DNA of 64,000 bases from Romboutsia weinsteinii. GTDB lineage: Bacteria > Bacillota > Clostridia > Peptostreptococcales > Peptostreptococcaceae. Position numbers and translations under genes: made by a program. This document shows positions 45,413 to 53,115 of this stretch, piece after piece (positions within the stretch are counted from its first letter, which is position 1; each line of letters opens with the position of its first letter). The notes under the pieces are model-generated. The model was given only the letters and a program-made list of their open reading frames with translations. It was not told the origin of the DNA and ran no database searches. The stretch lies in assembly GCF_002250835.2 (NCBI RefSeq), contig NZ_NOJY02000004.1:1-64000 (forward strand), in the 5' to 3' direction.

Positions 45413-46126
45413 TTGTGCCTAGTAAATAAAGAAGAGCTTATATTACAAAATATACCTTTGGTTAAGCATATAGCATCTAAATATTATACAGGAAAAATCG
45501 GTATGGACTATGAAGACTTGGTAAGCTATGGAGTCATGGGATTAATCGATGCAAGTAACAAATTTGATGCTAATAGAGGTGCTAAATTTTCTACATATGC
45601 TTCATTGAGAATAAAATCCTACATAATTGATGAAATAAGAAGAGCTTCGCCAATATCCAGAGGTGATATTGCTAAAATGAATGAATATAATAGAGCAGTT
45701 GAAAAATTACAAAATATTCTTTTTAGAGAGCCGTCAGAAGAAGAGGTTGCGAAAGAATTAAATCTGTCTCTAAAAGAAGTTAATCATATAGAAGGTAAAA
45801 TATATTTACTAAGTACAACCTCTCTAGATACAGTTATTTTTGAAGAGGATAGTGATATTAGATTAATGGATACTATTAAAGCGAGTGATAGTCTATCTCC
45901 AAGTAACATAATAGAAAATGAAGAAAAATTAGAAATACTATCTAAGGCTATAGATAAATTAAAAGAAAGAGATCGATTAATTCTATCGCTATATTACTAT
46001 GAAGAAATGAGCTTGAAGGAGATAGGGTTGACGCTTGGAATTTCTGAATCTCGTGTATCTCAAATACATAGTAGAGCAATCATTAATCTTAGAAATACAA
46101 TAAATAAGCTTGATTATATAGCTTAA
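45413..46126 (+). CDS. fliA: Sigma-28 factor FliA (SigD)
   Basis: This 237-residue sigma-70-family factor has region 2 (YEDLVSYGVMGLIDASNKFD, then FSTYASLRIKSYIIDEIRRA, about residues 32-80), region 3 (about 95-145) and region 4 HTH (LSLYYYEEMSLKEIGLTLGI, then SRVSQIHSRAIINL). It directs RNA polymerase to flgM and fliC promoters found in this window. The start is TTG at 45413; AAGGAGG (45397-45403) is 9 bases upstream. An ATG at 45404 in the same frame is closed by TAA two codons later, so it cannot be used. Confidence 0.95.
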   Translation: MCLVNKEELILQNIPLVKHIASKYYTGKIGMDYEDLVSYGVMGLIDASNKFDANRGAKFSTYASLRIKSYIIDEIRRASPISRGDIAKMNEYNRAVEKLQNILFREPSEEEVAKELNLSLKEVNHIEGKIYLLSTTSLDTVIFEEDSDIRLMDTIKASDSLSPSNIIENEEKLEILSKAIDKLKERDRLILSLYYYEEMSLKEIGLTLGISESRVSQIHSRAIINLRNTINKLDYIA

Positions 46127-46143
46127 ATTTTGGAGGGAAATAG

Positions 46144-46914
46144 ATGTTAAGAGGTATGTATTCATCAGTATCTGCTATGATAAATTTGCAATCAAAGCAA
46201 AGTATAATAACAAATAATATAGCGAATGTTAACACAAATGGATATAAGTCAGAAAAATTGATATCTAAAAGTTTTGATGATATGACAATAACTAATAATG
46301 ATAAATATATTGGAGGAAAATCAACTTCTCAGACTATAGGAACACTTAATCTAGGAGTTAGTATAGACGAAACAATAACAAATTTCTCTCAAGGATCATT
46401 TACAGAAACAAATAATAAGTCAGATTTCGCAATAGATGGAAAAGGATTTTTTACTGTAAGAGGAAGTGATGGAAATATGTATTATACAAGAGACGGATCA
46501 TTTAAAGTAAATAGTCAAGGATATTTGGTCACTAGTTCTGGGCATGAAGTGATGGGTAAAAATACGACTACAGGAGTGAATGAAGCAATATATATTGGTA
46601 ATTCTAATATTTCCCTAGACAGTAATAATATCTTGAATTTAGATGGAACTTCTAGATATAAATTTAATATAGCGGATTTTAATGATTATACAAACTTGCA
46701 AAAGGTTGGGGAAAATCTTTACTCTGGTCAAGGAGTAAATAATACAAACAATTATAATATAAAGCAAGGATATAAGGAAGGATCAAATGTAAATATAATA
46801 AATGATACATCAGAGTTGATGTCAAATATGAGAGCATTTGAAGCTAATCAGAAAATAGTACAAACTATGGATTCTACTTTAAACAAGATTGCAAATGAAA
46901 TAGGAAGAGTGTAG
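46144..46914 (+). CDS. flgF: Flagellar rod protein, FlgF/FlgG type
   Basis: This 256-residue rod protein has RGMYSSVSAMINLQSKQSII with NNIANVNTNGYKSEKLISKS, the DFAIDGKGFFTVRGSDGNMY stretch (about residues 96-115) and the C-terminal NDTSELMSNMRAFEANQKIV. It pairs with a second rod gene downstream, as flgF with flgG (flgG1/flgG in C. difficile). Which of the two is proximal is inferred from order only. It lies 17 bases behind fliA. Confidence 0.85.
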   Translation: MLRGMYSSVSAMINLQSKQSIITNNIANVNTNGYKSEKLISKSFDDMTITNNDKYIGGKSTSQTIGTLNLGVSIDETITNFSQGSFTETNNKSDFAIDGKGFFTVRGSDGNMYYTRDGSFKVNSQGYLVTSSGHEVMGKNTTTGVNEAIYIGNSNISLDSNNILNLDGTSRYKFNIADFNDYTNLQKVGENLYSGQGVNNTNNYNIKQGYKEGSNVNIINDTSELMSNMRAFEANQKIVQTMDSTLNKIANEIGRV

Positions 46915-46927
46915 ACAGGGGGATAAT

Positions 46928-47689
46928 ATGTACAACATACTACATAACAGTAAATCGGGTATGTCAGCCAGCCAAAGTAAGATGGATATAATCTCAAATA
47001 ATATAGTAAATGCAAATAGTACGGGATATAAAAGGCTTGAAATGGATTTTCAAGAATTAATAACAGAGACCTTATACAAAGATTCCTATCCTACAAACTC
47101 ACTAAAGTCACTGACAGGTACTGGTGTTAGAGCAAGTAATGAGTTTAGAAATTTTGAACAAGGATCACTAAGAAACACAGATATAAAAAGTAACTTAGCG
47201 ATAGATGGAGAAGGTTTCTTTAGGATTATAAGAAATGATGGAAGCTATGCTTATACAAGAAATGGAGAATTTAATATAGACTCTTTAGGTAAGTTAGTTG
47301 ATGATAGTGGTAATATTCTAGAAGTAAATTTTGAAAATGGATATAGCTATGATAATTCTAATCTTACAAAGGAAAGCTTGAGTATAAATAATCAAGGTGA
47401 AGTATTTTCTAATAATATTAAAGTAGGGAATATTAATCTTTACACTTCCACAGGAGAAAATGATTTTATATCTATAGGAGGAAGCTTATATTCACCCAAA
47501 GATATTACTAACATAAGGAAAAGTAATAATACTAATATTTTGCAAGGATATATTGAAATGTCTAATGTGAACATGCAAAAAGAAATGACAGATATGATAA
47601 TTATACAAAGAGCTTTCCAGTTTAATAGTAAAGGAATACAAGCAGCAGATGATATGTGGTCTATGGTAAATAATCTACAGTCAAGATAA
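46928..47689 (+). CDS. flgG: Flagellar distal rod protein FlgG
   Basis: This 253-residue protein carries LHNSKSGMSASQSKMDIISN with NNIVNANSTGYKRLEMDFQE, NLAIDGEGFFRIIRNDGSYA (about 95-114) and a C-terminal EMSNVNMQKEMTDMIIIQRA typical of FlgG. It forms the distal rod. It follows the flgF-like gene by 13 bases and precedes fliM. Confidence 0.9.
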   Translation: MYNILHNSKSGMSASQSKMDIISNNIVNANSTGYKRLEMDFQELITETLYKDSYPTNSLKSLTGTGVRASNEFRNFEQGSLRNTDIKSNLAIDGEGFFRIIRNDGSYAYTRNGEFNIDSLGKLVDDSGNILEVNFENGYSYDNSNLTKESLSINNQGEVFSNNIKVGNINLYTSTGENDFISIGGSLYSPKDITNIRKSNNTNILQGYIEMSNVNMQKEMTDMIIIQRAFQFNSKGIQAADDMWSMVNNLQSR

Positions 47690-47708
47690 TATAGAGAGGA
47701 AAGTAATA

Positions 47709-48602
47709 ATGGGAGTAGTTAAAATATATGATTTTAAAAAAAATCAAAAATTTTCAGCAGAAAATATAAGTGTTCTAACGTTACTATGTGAAGAATTTTG
47801 TAAAACATCTAATATCCAGCTCAACTACGAGTTAAAACATCAAAATGTTAAACTAAACATAAATAGAGCACAGCAAATTAGTTATGGAGATTTTTTAGAT
47901 AGTATAGAAAGTAAATCTATTTTAGCAGAGTATGAAATGTATCCAATGATACAAAATATGATATTTAGTTTAGATAAACATGTTTCCCTAATACTTATTG
48001 ATTTAGTTTCAGGCGGAGATGGAAAGGTTGATGATTTAAATAGAGATTTGACTGATATAGATAGAGCTTTACTAAAGTATCTAATAGACGGATTACTAAA
48101 AAGAATGTATACTCCTGAGAATTTAGAAACTGCAAAGGTAGTTAACATATACAACAATAAAGCACAGTTTCAAGGGATAAATATTAAAGAATCAATATTT
48201 ATATGTGATATGACGGTAACCTTAGGTACTACTATAGTAGGTAGAATTAATTTATGTATACCATATGGAAGTATGGAGCCTATTTTAGAGGAGTTATTAG
48301 CAAAGAAAATTTCTGCATCAAAAAATAATGACAGCTCGGATGATATGGAAGGAGCAATGTTTAATAATATACAGGAAGTAAAACTTGATGTTATTGCTAT
48401 ACTGGGTCAAGCAAAATTAAGTGTAAATGATTTATTAAATACGGAAGAAGGAGATATAATTTTATTAAATCAAAAAATTAGTAATGATATAGATATAAAT
48501 GTAGGAAGTTCAAAAACATTTAGAGGTAGACCAGGACTAGTTGGAAATAAGAAAGGTGCAATAATAAATGATTCAATAAAAGGAGAAAGACGAAATGACT
48601 GA
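47709..48602 (+). CDS. fliM: Flagellar motor switch protein FliM
   Basis: This 297-residue protein has a middle CheC-like domain (about residues 40-195; LILIDLVSGGDGKVDDLNRD, then LTDIDRALLKYLIDGLLKRM) and a C-terminal SpoA domain (about 218-285; VKLDVIAILGQAKLSVNDLL). It is a C-ring protein. It lacks the usual N-terminal CheY-binding EIDAL-like segment, starting instead MGVVKIYDFKK, so coupling to CheY may differ. It overlaps fliN by 8 bases. Confidence 0.9.
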   Translation: MGVVKIYDFKKNQKFSAENISVLTLLCEEFCKTSNIQLNYELKHQNVKLNINRAQQISYGDFLDSIESKSILAEYEMYPMIQNMIFSLDKHVSLILIDLVSGGDGKVDDLNRDLTDIDRALLKYLIDGLLKRMYTPENLETAKVVNIYNNKAQFQGINIKESIFICDMTVTLGTTIVGRINLCIPYGSMEPILEELLAKKISASKNNDSSDDMEGAMFNNIQEVKLDVIAILGQAKLSVNDLLNTEEGDIILLNQKISNDIDINVGSSKTFRGRPGLVGNKKGAIINDSIKGERRND

Positions 48603-48858
48603 AAAAATATCTAGAATATTAGATATACCATTAGAGATAACAGCATTACTAGGTAAAACTAAGATGAATTTAAAAGATATAATAGAACTAGGTAAAGGAT
48701 CAATAATAGAACTTGATACTTTAGCTGACCAAGAAGTTGAAATTCTTGTAAATGGCAAGAAGATAGCATACGGACAAGTTGTTATAGTTGAACAAAATTT
48801 TGGAGTCAGAATAACAAGCATATTAGATGAAGAAGAGCTAGTTAAGACTATAGCATAG
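48595..48858 (+). CDS. fliN: Flagellar motor switch protein FliN
   Basis: This 87-residue protein is a single SpoA domain: LDIPLEITALLGKTKMNLKD, IIELGKGSIIELDTLADQEV and VNGKKIAYGQVVIVEQNFGV. It is the C-ring base protein. It overlaps fliM by 8 bases (coupled) and is the last gene of the long operon before a terminator. It is short but complete, without the acidic N-terminal extension of enteric FliN. Confidence 0.95.
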   Translation: MTEKISRILDIPLEITALLGKTKMNLKDIIELGKGSIIELDTLADQEVEILVNGKKIAYGQVVIVEQNFGVRITSILDEEELVKTIA

Positions 48859-48883
48859 TATATTATAAGTAAATATAAACTGA

Positions 48884-48923
48884 AAAAATAGTGCTAATAT
48901 TTAAGATTTAGCACTATTTTTTT
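48884..48923 (+). terminator. Terminator of the flagellar operon
   Basis: AAAATAGTGCTAA pairs with TTAGCACTATTTT, followed by a T-run. It also faces the end of the minus-strand AraC gene. Confidence 0.9.
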
Positions 48924-48941
48924 ATAATAGTATAAATTAAT

Positions 48942-49676
48942 TTATTTATTTAAATATGTTAAAGACCTATATTGAGACGGGCTTTGGTTTGCAAATTTTT
49001 TAAATACAGTACTGTAATAGTTTTGGTTATTAAATCCTACTGATACTGCAACATCAAGTAAACTTAAGTTTGTATCTGATAAAAGCATTTTGCTTTTTTC
49101 AACTCTAAAATTATTTAAAAAATTAGAGAATGTAGTTCCTGTATATTTTTTAAATAAGCTACAAAAATAACATTTATTAATATCCATATGATTACATAAA
49201 GATTCAATAGTTATTTCATCGTAATAATTAGAATGTATATATTCTATAGCCTTTCTTACATAAGGGTTAGATGAAGGCCTGTTTAACCCCTGATTAAACT
49301 TATCATCTGATATATCTAAAATTAAATTCGATAAATAATTAGCGCATATGGATGGTTTATATAAAACCTTTGTATTAAATTTATTACTAATTATATTAGT
49401 CCTAAAAGGTCCTATAATAAAAAATCCTCTACCTCTATTAAATTTAGAAATACTTACAATTCTATAGTAAATATCATTTTGTAGTTCTAGATTTAAATTT
49501 AAGAAGCTTCCTTCAAATGAAGTAATTTGCTTCCCTATATCATCAGATGGATATATATGGTCAAAATAATCATCATATCCTATCTTGTGTATATCTACTA
49601 AATCATAATCAATTGCTTTCACAGGTACATTACAGCAACTGTAAAAATCTTTCAAAATCGAAAAAATAAAATCCAT
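48942..49676 (-). CDS. AraC-family transcriptional regulator
   Basis: This 244-residue protein has a variable N-terminal sensor-like domain (about residues 1-135) and two AraC helix-turn-helix motifs at the C-terminus (ESLCNHMDINKCYFCSLFKK and LLDVAVSVGFNNQNYYSTVF, then KKFANQSPSQYRS). It is divergent from the NEAT/haem operon across 342 bases, so it probably regulates that operon, as AraC activators of siderophore/haem loci do. TAGGAGAG precedes the ATG. A Fur-box-like site lies about 94 bases upstream. Confidence 0.88.
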   Translation of the reverse strand: MDFIFSILKDFYSCCNVPVKAIDYDLVDIHKIGYDDYFDHIYPSDDIGKQITSFEGSFLNLNLELQNDIYYRIVSISKFNRGRGFFIIGPFRTNIISNKFNTKVLYKPSICANYLSNLILDISDDKFNQGLNRPSSNPYVRKAIEYIHSNYYDEITIESLCNHMDINKCYFCSLFKKYTGTTFSNFLNNFRVEKSKMLLSDTNLSLLDVAVSVGFNNQNYYSTVFKKFANQSPSQYRSLTYLNK

Positions 49677-49762
49677 GTACTCTCTCCTAAAATCTTTTAT
49701 AAATATATTGTAAAAATAAAAATATACTTAAAAAATATTGGTAATAAAAATGTATAATTAAG

Positions 49763-49790
49763 TTGTTAATGAAAATCAATATCATATAAT
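49763..49790 (+). promoter_or_regulatory. Candidate Fur-regulated promoter
   Basis: A -35 TTGTTA (49763-49768) and a perfect -10 TATAAT (49785-49790) with a 16-base spacer enclose TGAAAATCAATATCA (49770-49784), which matches the 7-1-7 Fur consensus TGATAATNATTATCA in 12 of 14 positions. The gap 49677-50018 holds no long gene. The leader to the NEAT gene would be about 220 bases. Confidence 0.6.
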
Positions 49791-49968
49791 AAATATAGTT
49801 ATTTTGTAAAAAAAAGTCAAGAATTATTAAAAATTTAGTAACACTTAAGGGAATTGTAATGGCCAAATATGTAAGTCTTAAAGTTAAATTTAACAAAAAT
49901 ACAATTAGTACTAGATGAGAATGGTTCATTATTATGTTCGGAAATGGTACAACGTCTGTATTAGGAAC

Positions 49969-49997
49969 TGTGACAATATATTTAGTACTGTGTAGAA
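49969..49997 (+). promoter_or_regulatory. PadR-type operator copy upstream of the haem operon
   Basis: TAGTACTGTGTAGAA (49983-49997) is identical over 15 bases to the second operator copy of the PadR operon (5814-5828). As there, TGTGACA lies just upstream (49969-49975). Only the right half of the palindrome is conserved. Confidence 0.5.
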
Positions 49998-50018
49998 AGA
50001 AAAGAAGGTAGGTAAAAT

Positions 50019-50642
50019 ATGAAAAAATTATATACAAATATAGCAAAACTATTCTCACTTGCGATTGTGAGTGTGATGATTTTATCAAGTGGATTTACTT
50101 ATGCAGATGAAATTAAAACAATAGAAAGCGGTATATATCAACTAAACAATGATGTAAACTATGATGGCGCAGAAATTGGTATGACAATGGCAAGAAGTTA
50201 TACTAATGAAGTTATGAATTTAGAGTATACAAAAGAAAAGAAAAGCTACACTATAGAGTTCTTAGGAACTGATTATATGGAAAATTATAGAATAGCTGTA
50301 AATGATAAAGAAGTAGAAGTTGAAGTAGTTGAAGCTAATGAAGAAGCTAACGCAATAAAATTAAAGTTTGATATAAATGATGTAAATGATAAGATAGTAG
50401 CTAAAATATATGTAGATGCTATGGGAAGAGATGTTGAATTTGAAATTATACCTAAAGTAGATACATTAAACTTAATAGAAAAAATCGAAGAACTAGAAGA
50501 AAAAGTTGAAGAAGCAAAAGAAACAACTACAAAAGAGGATGAAACTACTGAAGAAAAGTCTGGCGGTTCACCCGTAGTTATTGCTGTAGGTGTAGTAATG
50601 ATAGTTGGAGCAATAGTAGTTATGAAAAGGAAAAAGAAATAG
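50019..50642 (+). CDS. NEAT-domain haem-binding surface protein
   Basis: This 207-residue protein has a signal peptide (about residues 1-28, ending TYADE) and one NEAT domain (about 33-150; GIYQLNNDVNYDGAEIGMTM, VNDKEVEVEVVEAN, KIYVDAMGRDVEFEI). A Glu/Lys/Thr spacer, a C-terminal membrane helix (about 183-202) and the tail KRKKK complete it. NEAT domains bind haem at the wall and pass it inward. The C-terminus looks like a sortase sorting signal, but no LPXTG or NPQTN motif is present (it reads EEKSGGSPVV). It is the first gene of the haem operon, immediately followed by a sortase. Confidence 0.87.
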   Translation: MKKLYTNIAKLFSLAIVSVMILSSGFTYADEIKTIESGIYQLNNDVNYDGAEIGMTMARSYTNEVMNLEYTKEKKSYTIEFLGTDYMENYRIAVNDKEVEVEVVEANEEANAIKLKFDINDVNDKIVAKIYVDAMGRDVEFEIIPKVDTLNLIEKIEELEEKVEEAKETTTKEDETTEEKSGGSPVVIAVGVVMIVGAIVVMKRKKK

Positions 50643-51200
50643 ATGAAAAAGGTATCTAAAATTCTAGTTACTATGGGCCTAATATTAATATTAGGCTCAG
50701 CTTCTTTAAATATATATACAAAGTATAAAGAAAGCCAGGCCAAAAATAAATTCACAGAAAAAATTAGTGAAGTTAGTGATTCAGTTACTGAGGACGTCAA
50801 ATTAGGAGATGAGATAGCACTAATAGATATAGAATCTATTAATTTAAGCTCTGTAATAGTGAGTGGAATAAATAAAGAGCAAATAAGATATTATGTTGGT
50901 CACTTTGAAAATACACCTATGCCAGGAGAAAATGGTAATTTTTCTATAGCAGGACATAGAAGTACTATATATAATCAAGTATTTAATAACATAGACAAAT
51001 TAAATAAAGGTGATGAAATTGTTGTAACAAGTACCAATGGAAAGTTCACTTATGAAGTAAATGAGATATTTGAGACAGAAGCTACTAATATGAGCGTGCT
51101 AAACCAAGATAATGAAATAAAAGAGATGACAATAGTAACTTGTACTAAAACAGGTAAGGAAAGAGTTATAGTAAAAGCAATTCTAAAAGAAGAAGTATAG
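50643..51200 (+). CDS. Sortase
   Basis: This 185-residue membrane-anchored transpeptidase has one N-terminal helix (about residues 7-25) and a sortase domain (about 60-183). The catalytic triad is visible: His105 in IAGHRS, Cys167 in VTCTKTG and Arg174 in KERVIV. The TCT/TGKER setting resembles class D sortases rather than SrtB. Its ATG follows the NEAT stop codon with no gap, so the neighbour is the probable substrate or the two are translationally coupled. The RBS is weak (AAAGGAAAAAG inside the NEAT gene). Confidence 0.92.
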   Translation: MKKVSKILVTMGLILILGSASLNIYTKYKESQAKNKFTEKISEVSDSVTEDVKLGDEIALIDIESINLSSVIVSGINKEQIRYYVGHFENTPMPGENGNFSIAGHRSTIYNQVFNNIDKLNKGDEIVVTSTNGKFTYEVNEIFETEATNMSVLNQDNEIKEMTIVTCTKTGKERVIVKAILKEEV

Positions 51201-51210
51201 GGAGACAAAA

Positions 51211-52086
51211 ATGAAATTAAAAAAGATTATGTTAAGTGCACTTATGTTGACTATGATGGCTTCAGTAGCGGGATGCTCATCAGCAGAAGGTGCGAAAAAT
51301 AATGATAAAAATGAAGGAGAAACTGTAATAGCTACCTCAGTAGCTGTAGTTGAGATATTAGATAAATTAGGGGTTAAGGTAGATGGCGTTCCAAATACTT
51401 CATATGAACTACCAGAAAGTTGTAAAGATGCTATAAAAGTAGGAAATCCAATGAACCCCGATTTAGAAATAATTAAATCACTTAATCCTAAAATTGTTGT
51501 ATCTGTAGATACTCTAGGGCAAGATTTTATGGATATGTTTACAGAAAATAATATACCAAGTGAATTTATTGATTTAACAAGTTTAGAAGGATTAAAGGAA
51601 AGTATAGAATCACTTGGAAAAACTTTTAATAAAGAAGAATCAGCAAAATCCATATTAGAAGAACTAGCTACAAAAGAAAAAGAATTAGCATCAAAGTCTG
51701 AAGGAAAAGAAAAACCGAATGTACTTACTGTATTTGGTGCTCCAGGTACTATGATGTTAGGTACTAGCAAATCTTACATAGGAAATTTAGTACAATTAGC
51801 AGGTGGAGAAAATGCACTAGAAAGTAACACATCATCATTTTTACCAATAAATAAAGAGGAACTGATTAACTTAGATCCAGATGTAATAGTAGTTATGACC
51901 CATGCTGACCCAGAAAATTCTAAACAAATGGTAGAAGAAGCTTTTAATAGTGACACAGCGTGGAAAAACCTAAGTGCAGTTAAAAATAATAAAATACATT
52001 ACCTAGAAAACAATTACTTTGGAATGAGTGCTAATTTAAAAGTAATAGAAGCTTTAGATAAAATGCATAAAATGATTTATGAATAA
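51211..52086 (+). CDS. Haem/iron ABC transporter substrate-binding lipoprotein
   Basis: This 291-residue lipoprotein has a signal peptide with a good lipobox VAGC (Cys22) and a periplasmic-binding-protein fold of the FhuD/BtuF class (about residues 35-290). Recognisable parts are NPDLEIIKSLNPKIVVS, SLGKTFNKEESAKSILEEL and INLDPDVIVVMTHADPEN. In this operon it most likely receives haem from the NEAT protein (IsdE/HmuT-like). It lies 10 bases after the sortase gene. The ligand is inferred. Confidence 0.9.
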   Translation: MKLKKIMLSALMLTMMASVAGCSSAEGAKNNDKNEGETVIATSVAVVEILDKLGVKVDGVPNTSYELPESCKDAIKVGNPMNPDLEIIKSLNPKIVVSVDTLGQDFMDMFTENNIPSEFIDLTSLEGLKESIESLGKTFNKEESAKSILEELATKEKELASKSEGKEKPNVLTVFGAPGTMMLGTSKSYIGNLVQLAGGENALESNTSSFLPINKEELINLDPDVIVVMTHADPENSKQMVEEAFNSDTAWKNLSAVKNNKIHYLENNYFGMSANLKVIEALDKMHKMIYE

Positions 52087-52098
52087 AAGAGGGAAATT

Positions 52099-53115
52099 AT
52101 GATTGCAGAAAAGAAGAAACTAAGAGAATTAAAATATACAAAAAATACTAAATTAAGTTTAATAATAATATCTACATTGATACTATTAGGATTATTTATA
52201 CTAGCTATGAAAATCGGAAGTATAAATATAGGAGTCAAGGAATTAGTAGTAGGGATATTAACAAACGTTGATGAAGCAAAAATAAATATAATTAGAGATT
52301 TAAGAATGCCTAGAGTAATTGCAGCAATTTTAATAGGAGCTAATTTATCTGTAGCAGGAGTATTACTACAGGCGATAATAAGAAATCCTCTTGCAGATCC
52401 ATCTGTCACAGGGATCTCAGCAGGTGCTAGTTTGGCGTCTGTAATAATTTTATTATTTGCTCCTCAATTAAATACAATGAGACCTTTATTTGGATTTGTA
52501 GGTGGATTAGTAGCTTGTACAATAGTATATTCTATAGCTTATAAAAAGGGGCTATCTCCAATAAGAATAGTGCTATCTGGTATTGCAGTAAATGCTATGT
52601 TAGCTGCTATGACTAGTATGTCAAATATGATAGGATCAAATAATTCAAGTGCAATTCAACTTTGGTTAAGTGGCAGCTTGGCCAATATAACATGGATGGA
52701 TGTTAGACTATTATCTATATATTCATTAATAGGTTATATAGGAGCATTCCTATTATACAGATCTTGTGATGTCCTAGTACTAGGAGAAAAAAATGCAAAA
52801 AGCTTAGGTTTTAACTATGATTTACAGATGATTCTAATTTGTTTAGTTGCTGTATTTTTAGCATCTACTGCAACAGCAGTAGGAGGGATAATAGCATTTG
52901 TAGGACTTGTGGTTCCTCATATATGTAGAATTATTATTGGATCAGGACATAAATATTTAATACCATTTAGTATAACTGTAGGTGGAATACTTCTTTTAGT
53001 AGCAGATACATTGGCTAGATCTGCTTTTAAGCCAGTGGAAGTTCCAGTTGGTATGGTAATGGCCGTAATAGGTGGACCAGTATTTTTATATCTACTTAGA
53101 AGGAGTGATGTATAA
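52099..53115 (+). CDS. FecCD-family haem/iron ABC permease
   Basis: This 338-residue protein has about nine or ten membrane helices, with LRMPRVIAAILIGANLSVAG (about residues 69-88), RNPLADPSVTGISAGASLAS (about 94-113) and AFVGLVVPHICRIIIGSGHK (about 267-286), all BtuC/FhuB/FecCD signatures. It forms the membrane channel. Its stop overlaps the ATPase start by one base, showing tight coupling. Confidence 0.94.
   Translation: MIAEKKKLRELKYTKNTKLSLIIISTLILLGLFILAMKIGSINIGVKELVVGILTNVDEAKINIIRDLRMPRVIAAILIGANLSVAGVLLQAIIRNPLADPSVTGISAGASLASVIILLFAPQLNTMRPLFGFVGGLVACTIVYSIAYKKGLSPIRIVLSGIAVNAMLAAMTSMSNMIGSNNSSAIQLWLSGSLANITWMDVRLLSIYSLIGYIGAFLLYRSCDVLVLGEKNAKSLGFNYDLQMILICLVAVFLASTATAVGGIIAFVGLVVPHICRIIIGSGHKYLIPFSITVGGILLLVADTLARSAFKPVEVPVGMVMAVIGGPVFLYLLRRSDV

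Noticed and set aside
49916-49932. A second Fur box TGAGAATGGTTCATT upstream of the NEAT gene
   Set aside because: Only the left half and a short CATT arm match; about half of the consensus bases disagree.
49687-50088. A 133-residue minus-strand reading frame between AraC and NEAT genes
   Set aside because: It overlaps the NEAT signal-peptide region on the other strand, is a low-complexity AT-driven frame and has no usable RBS; it is an artefact of composition.
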